From: Apostichopus japonicus
Lineage: Eukaryota; Echinodermata; Holothuroidea; Aspidochirotida; Stichopodidae
Direction: 5' to 3'
Assembly: GCF_037975245.1 (NCBI RefSeq)
Contig: NC_092567.1
Span: forward strand, 19,837,376-19,901,375
Length of the DNA stretch: 64,000 nucleotides
The notes under the pieces are model-generated. The model was not told where the DNA came from and ran no database searches. It saw only the letters and a list, made by a program, of their open reading frames with translations. Position 1 is the first letter of the stretch. Each line of letters starts with the position of its first letter. A program made the position numbers and the translations under genes. Below, in pieces: positions 62,101-64,000 of this stretch.

Positions 62101-63795
62101 TGGTTCTGTCATCATAAGTTCCACCTCGGTCGACCATTATCATCATGAGGGGTAGGAGAAGTTGGCCGGACAATAACCTGGCATCGAGATTTCCAGTCAT
62201 TTCTGTCTTCCATAAGGGTTGCTAGCTCACACGTACTTTCAGCCCCACTGTCCTCTAGTAGGAAATGCAGGAAGGTTTTATGCCTTGCACCAGGGGTACC
62301 ATGTTTTGGCTCCCAGAGAATGAACTTGTTGGCTGCTTCTTCTGGGTGTCGGTGGTAGTGACGCGCTGCTCTAAGTCTTCGTTCTCTGATTTTCATGGAC
62401 ACCTTTGGAAGATCCCCATAGTTCTGTACAATCCTGAATCCTTGGAACTTTGGGTAGAGGTATTAATTCTGACATTGTCCACTCATCTGTACAAATGCCA
62501 GTGCTCCAGGTTGAGTCAGTAGTAATTCCTCCTGCTTTCAGAGCTTCAGCTGGTATCTCATCTATTCCTACTGCCTTGCCAATCTTCAATTTGTTAATTG
62601 CAGCTTCTATCTCACTTTCAAGCTCTTCTGGCTCTTCTTGTCCTTTCTCCATCTCAATTTGGTCTTAATCGAATCCACCAAAGAGTTCCTTGCAGTATTC
62701 TTTCCATCTTCCGGGAGATATCTTCAATCTTGTATAGCATCCTGCCTGCATCAGCATCTTGATGCCAATTCCAAGCTGTGTTGTTTGCTTCCTTCATTAT
62801 TTCATTACTTTATTAATGGTCTTTTATATGGTTTGGCAGTCTCCCTCCCCCTGTTGTGCTGCCTTCCCTTCTTGCAATTTTTCTCTACACCACTATCCTT
62901 TTTGCTCTCCTCAGTGCCTTCTTCACTTTCCTTGCGGCAGCTCGGTGTTCAGAGCTGTTAGGATTGTCTCTCCTAGTATCCATCCTCTCCTTCAATCAGT
63001 TTCCAGCAAGTATCGTCAATCCATGGTTTCTTGACTTCTCGTCTCACTGGGCATGTTTCAGTGATTGCTTCTACTATAGCTTTTTCTAAAAGCTGGCCGT
63101 GACTTATCTTCCATGAACACAAATGAACACAAAATATTGAATAGACCTCAACGACTCTCTGTTAACAGGCCGTCTTTCAGACAACAAAAAAGTGAAAGTT
63201 TACAGAGTGAAAACAAGCGATCAGGACGGATCGTCTGCTTGACATATAGGATGCAATTTTTTTGGAAAACTTCATGATAAGCAAAGGATATAATTTGGTG
63301 TTTTAAAGGGTGTGAAGACTCGCGCACAAAGAAACGTCTAATGCCGGTAATCTGACCTAGTTTCAAATGAGGTGTAACAGAAGTGTTAGACACCACCATG
63401 GATCCCAGAAAATACGCACATAACGTGGTACCATCGGTAATTAGACAGTGTACAGCCAGTACATACAGCTGCGGTCAATACCCACAACACAGTGTACATA
63501 GCAGGTCCAGCTAAAGATAACAAGGTATCATGTTTCATAACTGTCTGCATTTTGTAGCGAAAAGCAGAAAACTTCACTTGCAAGCAACGGAAAGTTAACT
63601 TTTTCAGAGCGCAGCACACGGTTTGGGGCGAGTCTTCAATGCCTTTAATACTTACATGTGTTGAGCTTCTAGGGCAGCTTTCAGTTTCTGATGACACAGA
63701 ACGGCATGTTTACGAAAATGGGCGGCCCCGAGATTTGGATTCCTCTGAGCTGTTTGAGCAAAGCATTCTGCAGACTTGTTGTAGTCTCCCTTCTC
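46996..63795 (-). CDS. TTC17: Tetratricopeptide repeat protein 17 orthologue, 3' part (16 exons)
   Basis: Sixteen minus-strand exons with GT..AG borders join into 2556 bp, 851 residues plus TAG, with consistent phase at all 15 introns. The start and roughly the first quarter of the protein lie beyond 64000. The product resembles vertebrate TTC17 (about 1140 residues) in gene order and sequence, recognised from memory and not aligned by program. Residues 1-47 hold a TPR helix pair with RKHAVLCHQK. Residues 287-450 hold a middle TPR block (MMYNLAALYWK, FSLGNAWSSL). Residues 592-851 hold the C-terminal block (STWLAVTAKNI, DSWVVSNMAALYWRVEG, NHFTLANLY). Exons 3-6 and 10 are weakly conserved linkers. 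Published work links TTC17 to actin organisation and ciliogenesis and describes an ER-resident, signal-peptide-bearing human protein; neither can be judged here because the N-terminus is missing. Confidence 0.93.
47152..47497. repeat. 105-111 bp tandem repeat abutting a TTC17 splice acceptor
   Basis: GATTTGATTAGAAATGAAAC (with one extra T in the first copy) starts near 47179, 47290 and 47395, followed each time by AGTTTCG, TCAATTATGATA, CGAGT(C/A)AAGTGATCC and a C-homopolymer. The unit junction CCAAGTAGGCATGAAAAGACGAGAG resembles the sequence at the acceptor (GAAGTAGGCAATGAATAGACGAG, 47154-47176). The intron end was therefore the probable source of the unit. Confidence 0.85.
47498..48542. other. 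TTC17 intron 15 remainder
   Basis: Two overlapping minus-strand frames (47531-47755 and 47578-47832, for example ALDNLWTATTLQKSRQGLTR) do not connect with TTC17 exons, and I do not recognise them. They may be repeat-derived. There is a G-homopolymer near 48338-48350. No exon was supported here. Confidence 0.4.
48543..48686 (-). CDS. TTC17: TTC17 window exon 15 (C-terminal TPR)
   Basis: 144 bp, phase 0 at both ends. The acceptor is TTATGTACAG|GACATC and the donor GCCAAA|GTAAGT. It encodes DIALISTANVYHRAGLLDDG and then DIAPLLVINHFTLANLYSAK. It matches the D.PLISLAN ... AV.VA.MAVEIAP ... VNHFTLGNVY block of vertebrate TTC17. The acceptor-side junction shows that exon 14 ends at its proximal, in-frame donor. 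Confidence 0.95.
48846..48920. repeat. (GTGTTRGG)n octamer array at the head of a SINE
   Basis: About nine copies of GTGTTAGG / GTGTTGGG run straight into the SINE head GTGTTAGCTCAGTGG. The unit matches the first bases of the SINE, so the array probably grew from the SINE 5' end. Confidence 0.85.
48914..49162 (+). mobile_element. tRNA-derived SINE, family A, full length
   Basis: An A box TTAGCTCAGTGGTTAACGC (48918-48936) and a B box GGTTCCAGTTACTCC (48963-48977) lie in a tRNA-like head. The shared family body follows (CAATGTATGTCGTCCAG, TTGACAATTGACAATTC, GACTGACTTCGGTCAGC, GAGTTCCTGCTTGCAGGAGG), then an (ATAC)n tail. It is antisense to TTC17 within intron 14. The head is tRNA-like, but no complete tRNA cloverleaf is formed. 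Confidence 0.9.
49370..50084 (-). repeat. 65-bp tandem array built from the exon 14 splice donor, 11 copies
   Basis: GGTCTTGGAGAGAAACCGC recurs at 49370, 49435, 49500, 49565, 49630, 49695, 49760, 49825, 49890, 49955 and 50020: eleven units, every step exactly 65 bp. On the minus strand each unit holds 28 bp of exon 14 end (GCTTCATTTTAGTCCCAA... ending GGAAG), the donor GTAAGTTTG, and 37 bp of intron. Nearly all copies keep a perfect donor. Substitutions are few and no unit has an indel, so the array is young or homogenised. Exon 14 itself supplies the last (50020) unit. Confidence 0.97.
50057..50251 (-). CDS. TTC17: TTC17 window exon 14 (C-terminal TPR)
   Basis: 195 bp, 65 codons, phase 0 at both ends. 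The acceptor is CTTTTGCAG|GTTTTA and the donor TGGAAG|GTAAGT. It encodes DPISSQEAGTRIAMALEKNP and then DSWVVSNMAALYWRVEGSAS, nearly identical in pattern to the vertebrate GTRIA..LEKN..SWV.S.MAALYWRV.G block. Its last 28 bp plus donor and 37 bp of intron form the 65-bp unit of the downstream array. Reading through the donor gives VSSYWF and a stop at the next donor copy (49988-49990). Confidence 0.95.
50252..50504. other. TTC17 intron 13, part
   Basis: Unremarkable intron sequence between the exon 14 acceptor and the tail of the SINE at 50505. Confidence 0.5.
50505..50807 (-). mobile_element. tRNA-derived SINE, family B, full length
   Basis: On the minus strand the head reads GATGTTGTGGCCTAGTGAAT (A box TGGCCTAGTG) and then GGGTTCGATCCCCGGCC (B box). 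The body has CATAGTAAGGTGGGTTTTTC, CCGTAAATGACTTTCTAAA, GAAGCCACCCGACGTGTAAG and GGGAGAAACTCGCG on the opposite strand, with a (TTA)n tail at the left end. It shares the body with 21872-22140. It sits in TTC17 intron 13 in the same orientation as the gene. Confidence 0.88.
50874..51033 (-). CDS. TTC17: TTC17 window exon 13
   Basis: 160 bp, phase 2 to phase 0. The acceptor is GTCCCACAG|GATAG and the donor AGAGAG|GTACGT. It encodes IEDHIDFSAVLPNEVLSPEC and then SSLHTMDHLMGMKRRRSLDY. It matches the EHIDF ... MHTLDHL.G ... L.Y segment of vertebrate TTC17. A SINE tail ends about 23 bp upstream of the acceptor. Confidence 0.93.
51056..51426 (-). mobile_element. tRNA-derived SINE, family C
   Basis: The minus-strand head reads AAGTGGTTAAGGCAGTGGAC and then CAGGTTCGAGCCCTGG (B box). 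A central TTGTGTCCTTGGGCAAGGCA / CTTTATCTCC motif follows, and the 3' end is GCGCTATATAAGAAC with an ATT-rich tail. The central motif occurs in SINEs of many marine animals (general recollection; domain name not assigned). A truncated relative lies at 57088-57316. The tail ends about 23 bp from the exon 13 acceptor. Confidence 0.8.
51655..52582. repeat. Interleaved segmental duplication in TTC17 intron 12
   Basis: Segment A (about 51672-51772) recurs at about 52380-52468: GATAAGACACA, TTTTACTTGGGTGCACTG, TTCTATCT, GGAGACTTGTAAACTTT, CTTTATCCACTATAATT. Segment B (about 52214-52290) recurs at about 52488-52565: CGGATAA(A/G)AGCAAAA, TTAACTTCTAAATGTGCTG, TTCCAC. Order A, B, A', B' implies a tandem duplication of a two-part unit, with extra spacer in the first copy. 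Confidence 0.75.
52661..52855 (-). repeat. 65-bp tandem array built from the exon 12 splice donor, 3 copies
   Basis: ACTCACCTAATGTTCTTGGC starts at 52661, 52726 and 52791, steps of exactly 65 bp. On the minus strand a unit is about 47 bp of exon 12 end (AGAGCTTTCTACAG... ending AACATTAG), the donor GTGAGT, and about 12 bp of intron. The two extra copies are almost identical to each other (CAGCACC) and differ from the real exon (CAGTACC). All three donors are intact. Confidence 0.96.
52797..52923 (-). CDS. TTC17: TTC17 window exon 12 (conserved STWLAV block)
   Basis: 127 bp, phase 1 to phase 2. The acceptor is GTTCACAG|ATATTG and the donor ACATTAG|GTGAGT. It encodes HLSWPLPEECQHFRRLNLRA and then FYSTWLAVTAKNI, a clear counterpart of the vertebrate W.SP.EC..LR.VEL...VSTWLAV.SKNI block. 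Its 3' end with the donor is repeated twice more downstream at 65-bp spacing (52661-52855). Using a distal donor would hit an in-frame TGA inside the proximal donor (AGG-TGA). Confidence 0.93.
53028..53277 (+). mobile_element. tRNA-derived SINE, family A, full length
   Basis: An A box TTAGCTCAGTGGTTAACGC (53033-53051) and a B box AGTTCGAGACACTCC (53078-53092) are present. The body is shared with the copies at 48914 and 23242, ending in (ATAC)n. It is antisense to TTC17 in intron 11. Divergence from the 48.9 kb copy is modest. Confidence 0.9.
53357..53453 (-). CDS. TTC17: TTC17 window exon 11
   Basis: 97 bp, phase 0 to phase 1. The acceptor is CTTTATAG|AAAATA and the donor GATGTAG|GTGAGT. It encodes KITVNLKQIPSSGTIPSSAY and then a Pro-rich tail. 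It is a linker exon with little conservation. Confidence 0.78.
53809..54135 (-). CDS. TTC17: TTC17 window exon 10 (long variable linker)
   Basis: 327 bp, 109 codons, phase 0 at both ends. The acceptor is CTATTCGTCAG|GTCAG and the donor GGAAAG|GTAAAG. The translation is hydrophilic, rich in Ser, Pro, Gly, Gln and charged residues (for example SNSGSHPCNDERSSGPQGDP), and probably disordered. The equivalent vertebrate linker is also charged and variable, with an R..CY word here read as SRTICYHVDG. Confidence 0.85.
54136..54705. other. TTC17 intron 9, part
   Basis: Intron sequence with no exon. Its right end (about 54640-54705) resembles the flank of the hammerhead-like copy at 60.65 kb when read in the opposite orientation (GTCCCTTTAATATGTCTCTG and GTCCCTTCTGTTACTG... 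types), so part of it is probably Penelope-element derived. Confidence 0.4.
54706..54745 (+). ncRNA. Hammerhead-like motif (Penelope-type), best-preserved core
   Basis: The plus strand reads CTGAAGA (54708-54714), then AGATCC-AGCTA-GGACC, then GAAA (54731-54734) and GTCTGG. CUGANGA ... stem II ... GAAA is the conserved core order of a hammerhead ribozyme. Stem II has one A/C mismatch. Stem III and the cleavage-site pairing cannot be judged by eye. Such minimal hammerheads are known in terminal repeats of Penelope-like retroelements. It is followed by a T/A-rich low-complexity tract (54757-54838). Activity is unproven. Confidence 0.4.
54757..54838. repeat. T-rich (TTTTA)n low-complexity tract
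   Basis: TTTTTATTTT-type pentamer-like repeats, about 80 bp, directly after the hammerhead-like motif. Confidence 0.9.
55009..55383. mobile_element. TTAA-type MITE, copy 2
   Basis: The left end AAAGGGTGTAAAGACTC has lost its TTAA (CTGA in its place). The right end GCGAGTCTTCAATGCCTTTAA is intact. The interior matches the copies at 45489 and 63303. It lies in TTC17 intron 9 and stops 32 bp before the exon 9 donor boundary. Confidence 0.88.
55416..55598 (-). CDS. TTC17: TTC17 window exon 9 (middle TPR)
   Basis: 183 bp, phase 0 at both ends. The acceptor is TTATTTTTAG|CCGTTT and the donor GATGAA|GTAAGT. It encodes PFIHFSLGNAWSSLDSYQQA and then a Cys-containing helix. It continues the vertebrate-like junction NSSE-P(L/F)..(F/L)SLGNA, which fixes the acceptor. 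A tandem duplication begins at intron position -3, and a MITE ends 32 bp past the donor. Confidence 0.93.
55601..55864. repeat. Two-copy tandem duplication of about 130 bp next to a splice acceptor
   Basis: AATAAAACAT(G/C)AGACAAA, AATTAAAACATAGAAT, ATATACAGCAGTAT, TTTATGCAACAT, GAATAAAAA, TGAGAGTTCAAAGAGTGATG and AAAGCCCTAATGA occur in the same order at about 55604-55733 and 55734-55864. The first copy begins 3 bp from exon 9, so it contains the acceptor-side intron end. Confidence 0.88.
56106..56800 (-). mobile_element. 5'-truncated CR1/L2-like LINE, reverse transcriptase C-terminus
   Basis: The minus-strand frame ends at 56106-56108. It encodes the thumb and C-terminal part of a non-LTR retrotransposon ORF2: LGVHFDDTMSFRHQI, CFKNLRNI, SHIEFCNSLYFGI, LQSVQNFAARMIYGRRK, LHWLKIKERVFFKI and AGPKLWNKLPDSLKE. 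These are standard words of CR1/L2/jockey-clade elements. The YADD palm and endonuclease are absent, as is usual for 5' truncation. The frame is open over about 230 codons, so the insertion is young. It lies in TTC17 intron 8 in the gene's own orientation, starting within about 20 bp of the exon 8 donor. The apparent N-terminal extension of this frame to 56996 is exon 8 read in another frame. Confidence 0.88.
56816..57040 (-). CDS. TTC17: TTC17 window exon 8 (middle TPR)
   Basis: 225 bp, 75 codons, phase 0 at both ends. The acceptor is TCATTACAG|CATAGC and the donor TCGGAG|GTAAGC. It encodes STSQWMMYNLAALYWKELDN and later NIPLVNAALVMMSIGKSLDA. It matches the LYWR / A..CL..AL..AP / D.PLVNLA pattern of the TTC17 middle TPRs and ends NSSE as in vertebrates. 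A LINE remnant begins within about 20 bp of its donor. Confidence 0.93.
57088..57316 (+). mobile_element. SINE family C fragment, headless
   Basis: It starts at the central motif TTGTGTCCCTGGGCAAGATG, continues with CTCTCCACCCAGGGGTTAAA and TGGGTACCTGTGAGGTAACT, and ends GTGCTTTGAGACC, AAAGCGCTATATAAAAATC with an ATT tail. The motif order matches 51056-51426, but the tRNA-like head is missing. It begins 47 bp upstream of the exon 8 acceptor, in TTC17 intron 7. Confidence 0.75.
57534..57617 (-). CDS. TTC17: TTC17 window exon 7 (start of middle TPR block)
   Basis: 84 bp, phase 0 at both ends. The acceptor is GCTTTTACAG|GCTTTG and the donor CATAAG|GTAAGG. It encodes ALKPFCNAVDLRIRELGQRV and then AVAINEHK. 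It precedes the Trp-containing TPR helix as in vertebrate TTC17, where the same helix carries an Ile-Gly..Leu pattern. Confidence 0.85.
57618..58179. other. TTC17 intron 6
   Basis: No exon or repeat family was identified. There is a C-rich tract at 58100-58128 near the exon 6 donor side. Confidence 0.5.
58180..58354 (-). CDS. TTC17: TTC17 window exon 6
   Basis: 175 bp, phase 2 to phase 0. The acceptor is TGGAATAG|CTTGG and the donor AAGATA|GTGAGT. It encodes LAMVLQRPFGEIADIPLGKP and ends with a basic stretch, NSRKRMDYKI. It lies just before the middle TPR block. The family match is weak, but phase and splice sites are good. Confidence 0.8.
58355..58792. other. TTC17 intron 5
   Basis: A short duplication of (ACATGGTACAT(A)ATAAAAT) words lies near 58380-58440, directly upstream of the exon 6 acceptor. 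Otherwise no feature. Confidence 0.5.
58793..59001 (-). CDS. TTC17: TTC17 window exon 5 (variable, Trp-rich)
   Basis: 209 bp, phase 0 to phase 2. The acceptor is GGTTTAAAG|GAGCT and the donor GGAGGA|GTAAGT. It encodes ELTCFNVSNEIPLADRLSAR and then DDWPTWSYCETVGFDLPDW. The Trp-Pro and Tyr-Cys-Glu words recall the central segment of vertebrate TTC17 (WPKRADCTE region), but similarity is low. Confidence 0.8.
59002..59667. other. TTC17 intron 4
   Basis: AT-rich intron sequence. Opposing frames at 59066-59272 and 59130-59411 are not recognisable. TAGGCTACCTATAGTAAGCCTA near 59262-59282 is a short imperfect palindrome of the AGGCCTA type. Confidence 0.5.
59668..59727 (-). CDS. TTC17: TTC17 window exon 4 (60-bp micro-exon)
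   Basis: Exactly 20 codons, phase 0 at both ends, so it could be skipped without a frameshift. The acceptor is CTTACCAG|GAGAT and the donor AAAGGT|GTAAGT. It encodes EIEVSDTSLIQNNCLSALKG. I do not recognise a counterpart with certainty. The alternative donor AAAG|GTGTAA would break the frame to exon 5. Confidence 0.7.
59937..60500. repeat. Tandem duplication in TTC17 intron 3, one copy interrupted
   Basis: GCAAAGGAA(G/A)GAGACA, AAGATATTGCAAAGAAA, ATTTCTGAGAATAATGACAC and AATTCTGA / GATTCTGA occur at about 59949-60045 and again at about 60311-60403. ACATAACTATC(A/T)CTGTGACAG, GTCCGTC and GTTGAC(T/C)GCATTTAA follow in both (60258-60310 and 60424-60490). The first copy is split by about 200 bp (60050-60250) that is missing from the second. 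Confidence 0.85.
60050..60250. mobile_element. Insertion with TATATAGCGC end inside a duplicated unit
   Basis: The inserted segment starts AATAATAAATGAGACTTATA, then TAGCGCC and AAGGCGCTTTACAAAG, and ends near CAGAGTAGGAGCTACC. Its first part resembles the 3' end of SINE family C (TTATATAGCGC next to an ATT-rich tail). The second duplicate copy lacks it, so the boundaries are given by an internal empty site. The family is not certain. Confidence 0.6.
60652..60690 (-). repeat. Hammerhead-like motif (Penelope-type), core-mutated
   Basis: The minus strand reads CTGAAGA-AGATCC-TGCTA-GGATC, then AAAACGTCAGG. Stem II is perfect and the 5' core strand intact. GAAA has become AAAA, which should abolish cleavage. 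The upstream flank on that strand has GTCCCTTCTGTTACTG and ACTTGTCATTTAGCCT, shared in type with 54.7 kb. It lies in TTC17 intron 2. Confidence 0.5.
60979..61094 (-). CDS. TTC17: TTC17 window exon 3 (variable region)
   Basis: 116 bp, phase 1 to phase 0. The acceptor is AACCCCAG|GTGAG and the donor AGTG|GTGAGC. It encodes NPHCEVSELGSGAQFLMCRR and then a Glu-rich end (TDEEV). Conservation with vertebrate TTC17 is weak. The call rests on splice sites, phase and position. Confidence 0.75.
61095..61723. other. TTC17 intron 2 remainder
   Basis: AT-rich intron with an A-rich tract near 61605-61625. No exon, RNA gene or repeat family was seen. Confidence 0.5.
61724..61881 (-). CDS. TTC17: TTC17 window exon 2 (coiled-coil segment)
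   Basis: 158 bp, phase 2 to phase 1. The acceptor is CCCGATAG|ATCTG, chosen because it keeps frame with exon 1; a nearby TTCAG would break it. It encodes SVQKALVELQDYQRKQQHFH followed by a Glu/Gln-rich helical stretch with heptad-like spacing. This corresponds to the charged helix after the TPR block in vertebrate TTC17 (LEAQH...LQ..L.EL..YQ). The donor is GAAATGG|GTAAAA. Confidence 0.9.
62010..63095 (-). mobile_element. Degenerate, scrambled RTE-like LINE fragment
   Basis: The minus-strand order starts with a linker resembling the endonuclease-RT junction (KKPWIDDTCWKLIE near 63005-63045). Reverse transcriptase start words follow (INKLKIGKAVGIDEIPAEAL and KAGG, about 62530-62610), then DEWTMSELIPLPK. 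The sequence then jumps straight to C-terminal words (RERRLRAARHYHRHPEEAAN, FILWEPKHG and LATLMEDRNDW, 62195-62395). After these come RTISLISHASKLI (about 62065-62105), an RT motif that should precede the palm. Stops and frameshifts are present and the palm with its catalytic Asp pair is missing. The RTE-like class is inferred from the SLISHASK and LW.P.HG words. Confidence 0.75.
63303..63648. mobile_element. TTAA-flanked MITE, copy 3, at intron position +8
   Basis: The ends TTAAAGGGTGTGAAGACTCG and CGAGTCTTCAATGCCTTTAA are intact with TTAA at both borders. It is 346 bp, slightly shorter than the other copies because of internal deletions. Its right edge is 7 bp from the exon 1 boundary, so intron 1 runs GTAAGTA and then enters the element. 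Orientation is the same as for copies 1 and 2. Confidence 0.9.
63656..63795 (-). CDS. TTC17: TTC17 window exon 1 (TPR)
   Basis: 140 bp, entered in phase 0 after TTGCAG and left in phase 2 at CAT|GTAAG. It encodes EKGDYNKSAECFAQTAQRNP and then AAHFRKHAVLCHQKLKAALE. This matches the end of the N-terminal TPR block of TTC17, including the conserved RKHAVLC and LEAQH words. Intron position +8 on the 3' side is already inside a MITE (63303-63648). Confidence 0.93.
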
Positions 63796-64000
63796 CTGCA
63801 ATTAAAGAGAACGTTGAGTTTAATTTGAATACGACGATATTTAAACGAAAAAGATGGACTCTGAGAGACTTTTGAGAGAACTTCCTCCCCCTCCCCCCTA
63901 TATATAAACACTGTTTTATATCTGATAAGTTCAGAACACTGTTCTAATCTGTTTACTACATACAAACAGTTAATATCCAATCAGAATAGAACACTGTTCA
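63796..64000. other. TTC17 intron upstream of window exon 1
   Basis: The acceptor TTTAATTGCAG precedes exon 1. The rest is intron with a C-rich tract at 63883-63898. The next upstream exon lies beyond the window. Confidence 0.6.

Noticed and set aside
7195-63898. Recurrent C-homopolymer tracts (for example 7195, 18420, 21335, 32280, 33950, 36578, 38590, 47245, 58118)
   Set aside because: Common in the window and of variable length; treated as ordinary low-complexity sequence with no clear link to any element.

Overview
This window looks like nuclear DNA of a marine invertebrate, most likely an echinoderm or a close deuterostome relative. It is AT-rich with long non-coding stretches, introns with GT..AG borders, several tRNA-derived SINE families, non-LTR retrotransposon remnants, TTAA-type miniature transposons, many C-homopolymer tracts, and a degenerate AGGCCTA / CCTAACGTTAGG repeat. 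The lineage call is an inference from style; no marker gene settles it.

The only gene I can support is on the minus strand from 63795 down to 46996. It is the 3' three quarters of an orthologue of tetratricopeptide repeat protein 17 (TTC17). Sixteen exons can be placed with consensus splice sites. Their phases agree through all 15 introns, and the joined reading frame is 852 codons (851 residues plus a TAG stop). The start and the N-terminal part lie beyond the right edge. TPR-type segments in the first, middle and last exons match vertebrate TTC17 closely. The central exons (window exons 3 to 6 and 10) are poorly conserved.

The introns of this gene are the most interesting part. Two splice donors (window exons 14 and 12) have been copied in tandem, in about 11 and 3 copies. 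The two unit sequences are unrelated, yet each unit is exactly 65 bp. Two further arrays abut splice acceptors (47.2 kb and 55.6 kb). A three-copy TTAA-flanked MITE family sits at +8 of one donor, about +33 of another, and once downstream of the stop codon. A 5'-truncated CR1/L2-like LINE begins within about 20 bp of a fourth donor. The introns also hold three SINE families, a scrambled RTE-like LINE, and a tandem duplication that preserves its own empty insertion site.

The left 45 kb (1 to about 45000) contains no gene I can defend. It holds satellites and minisatellites (85-bp, 34-bp and 52-bp units), long AT microsatellites, SINE copies, a 429-bp hairpin element, a possible 1.08-kb DNA transposon with a 5-bp target duplication, a cluster of three TGACGTCA octamers, and hammerhead-like motifs of the kind found in Penelope-like elements. 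Those motifs recur at five loci across the whole window.
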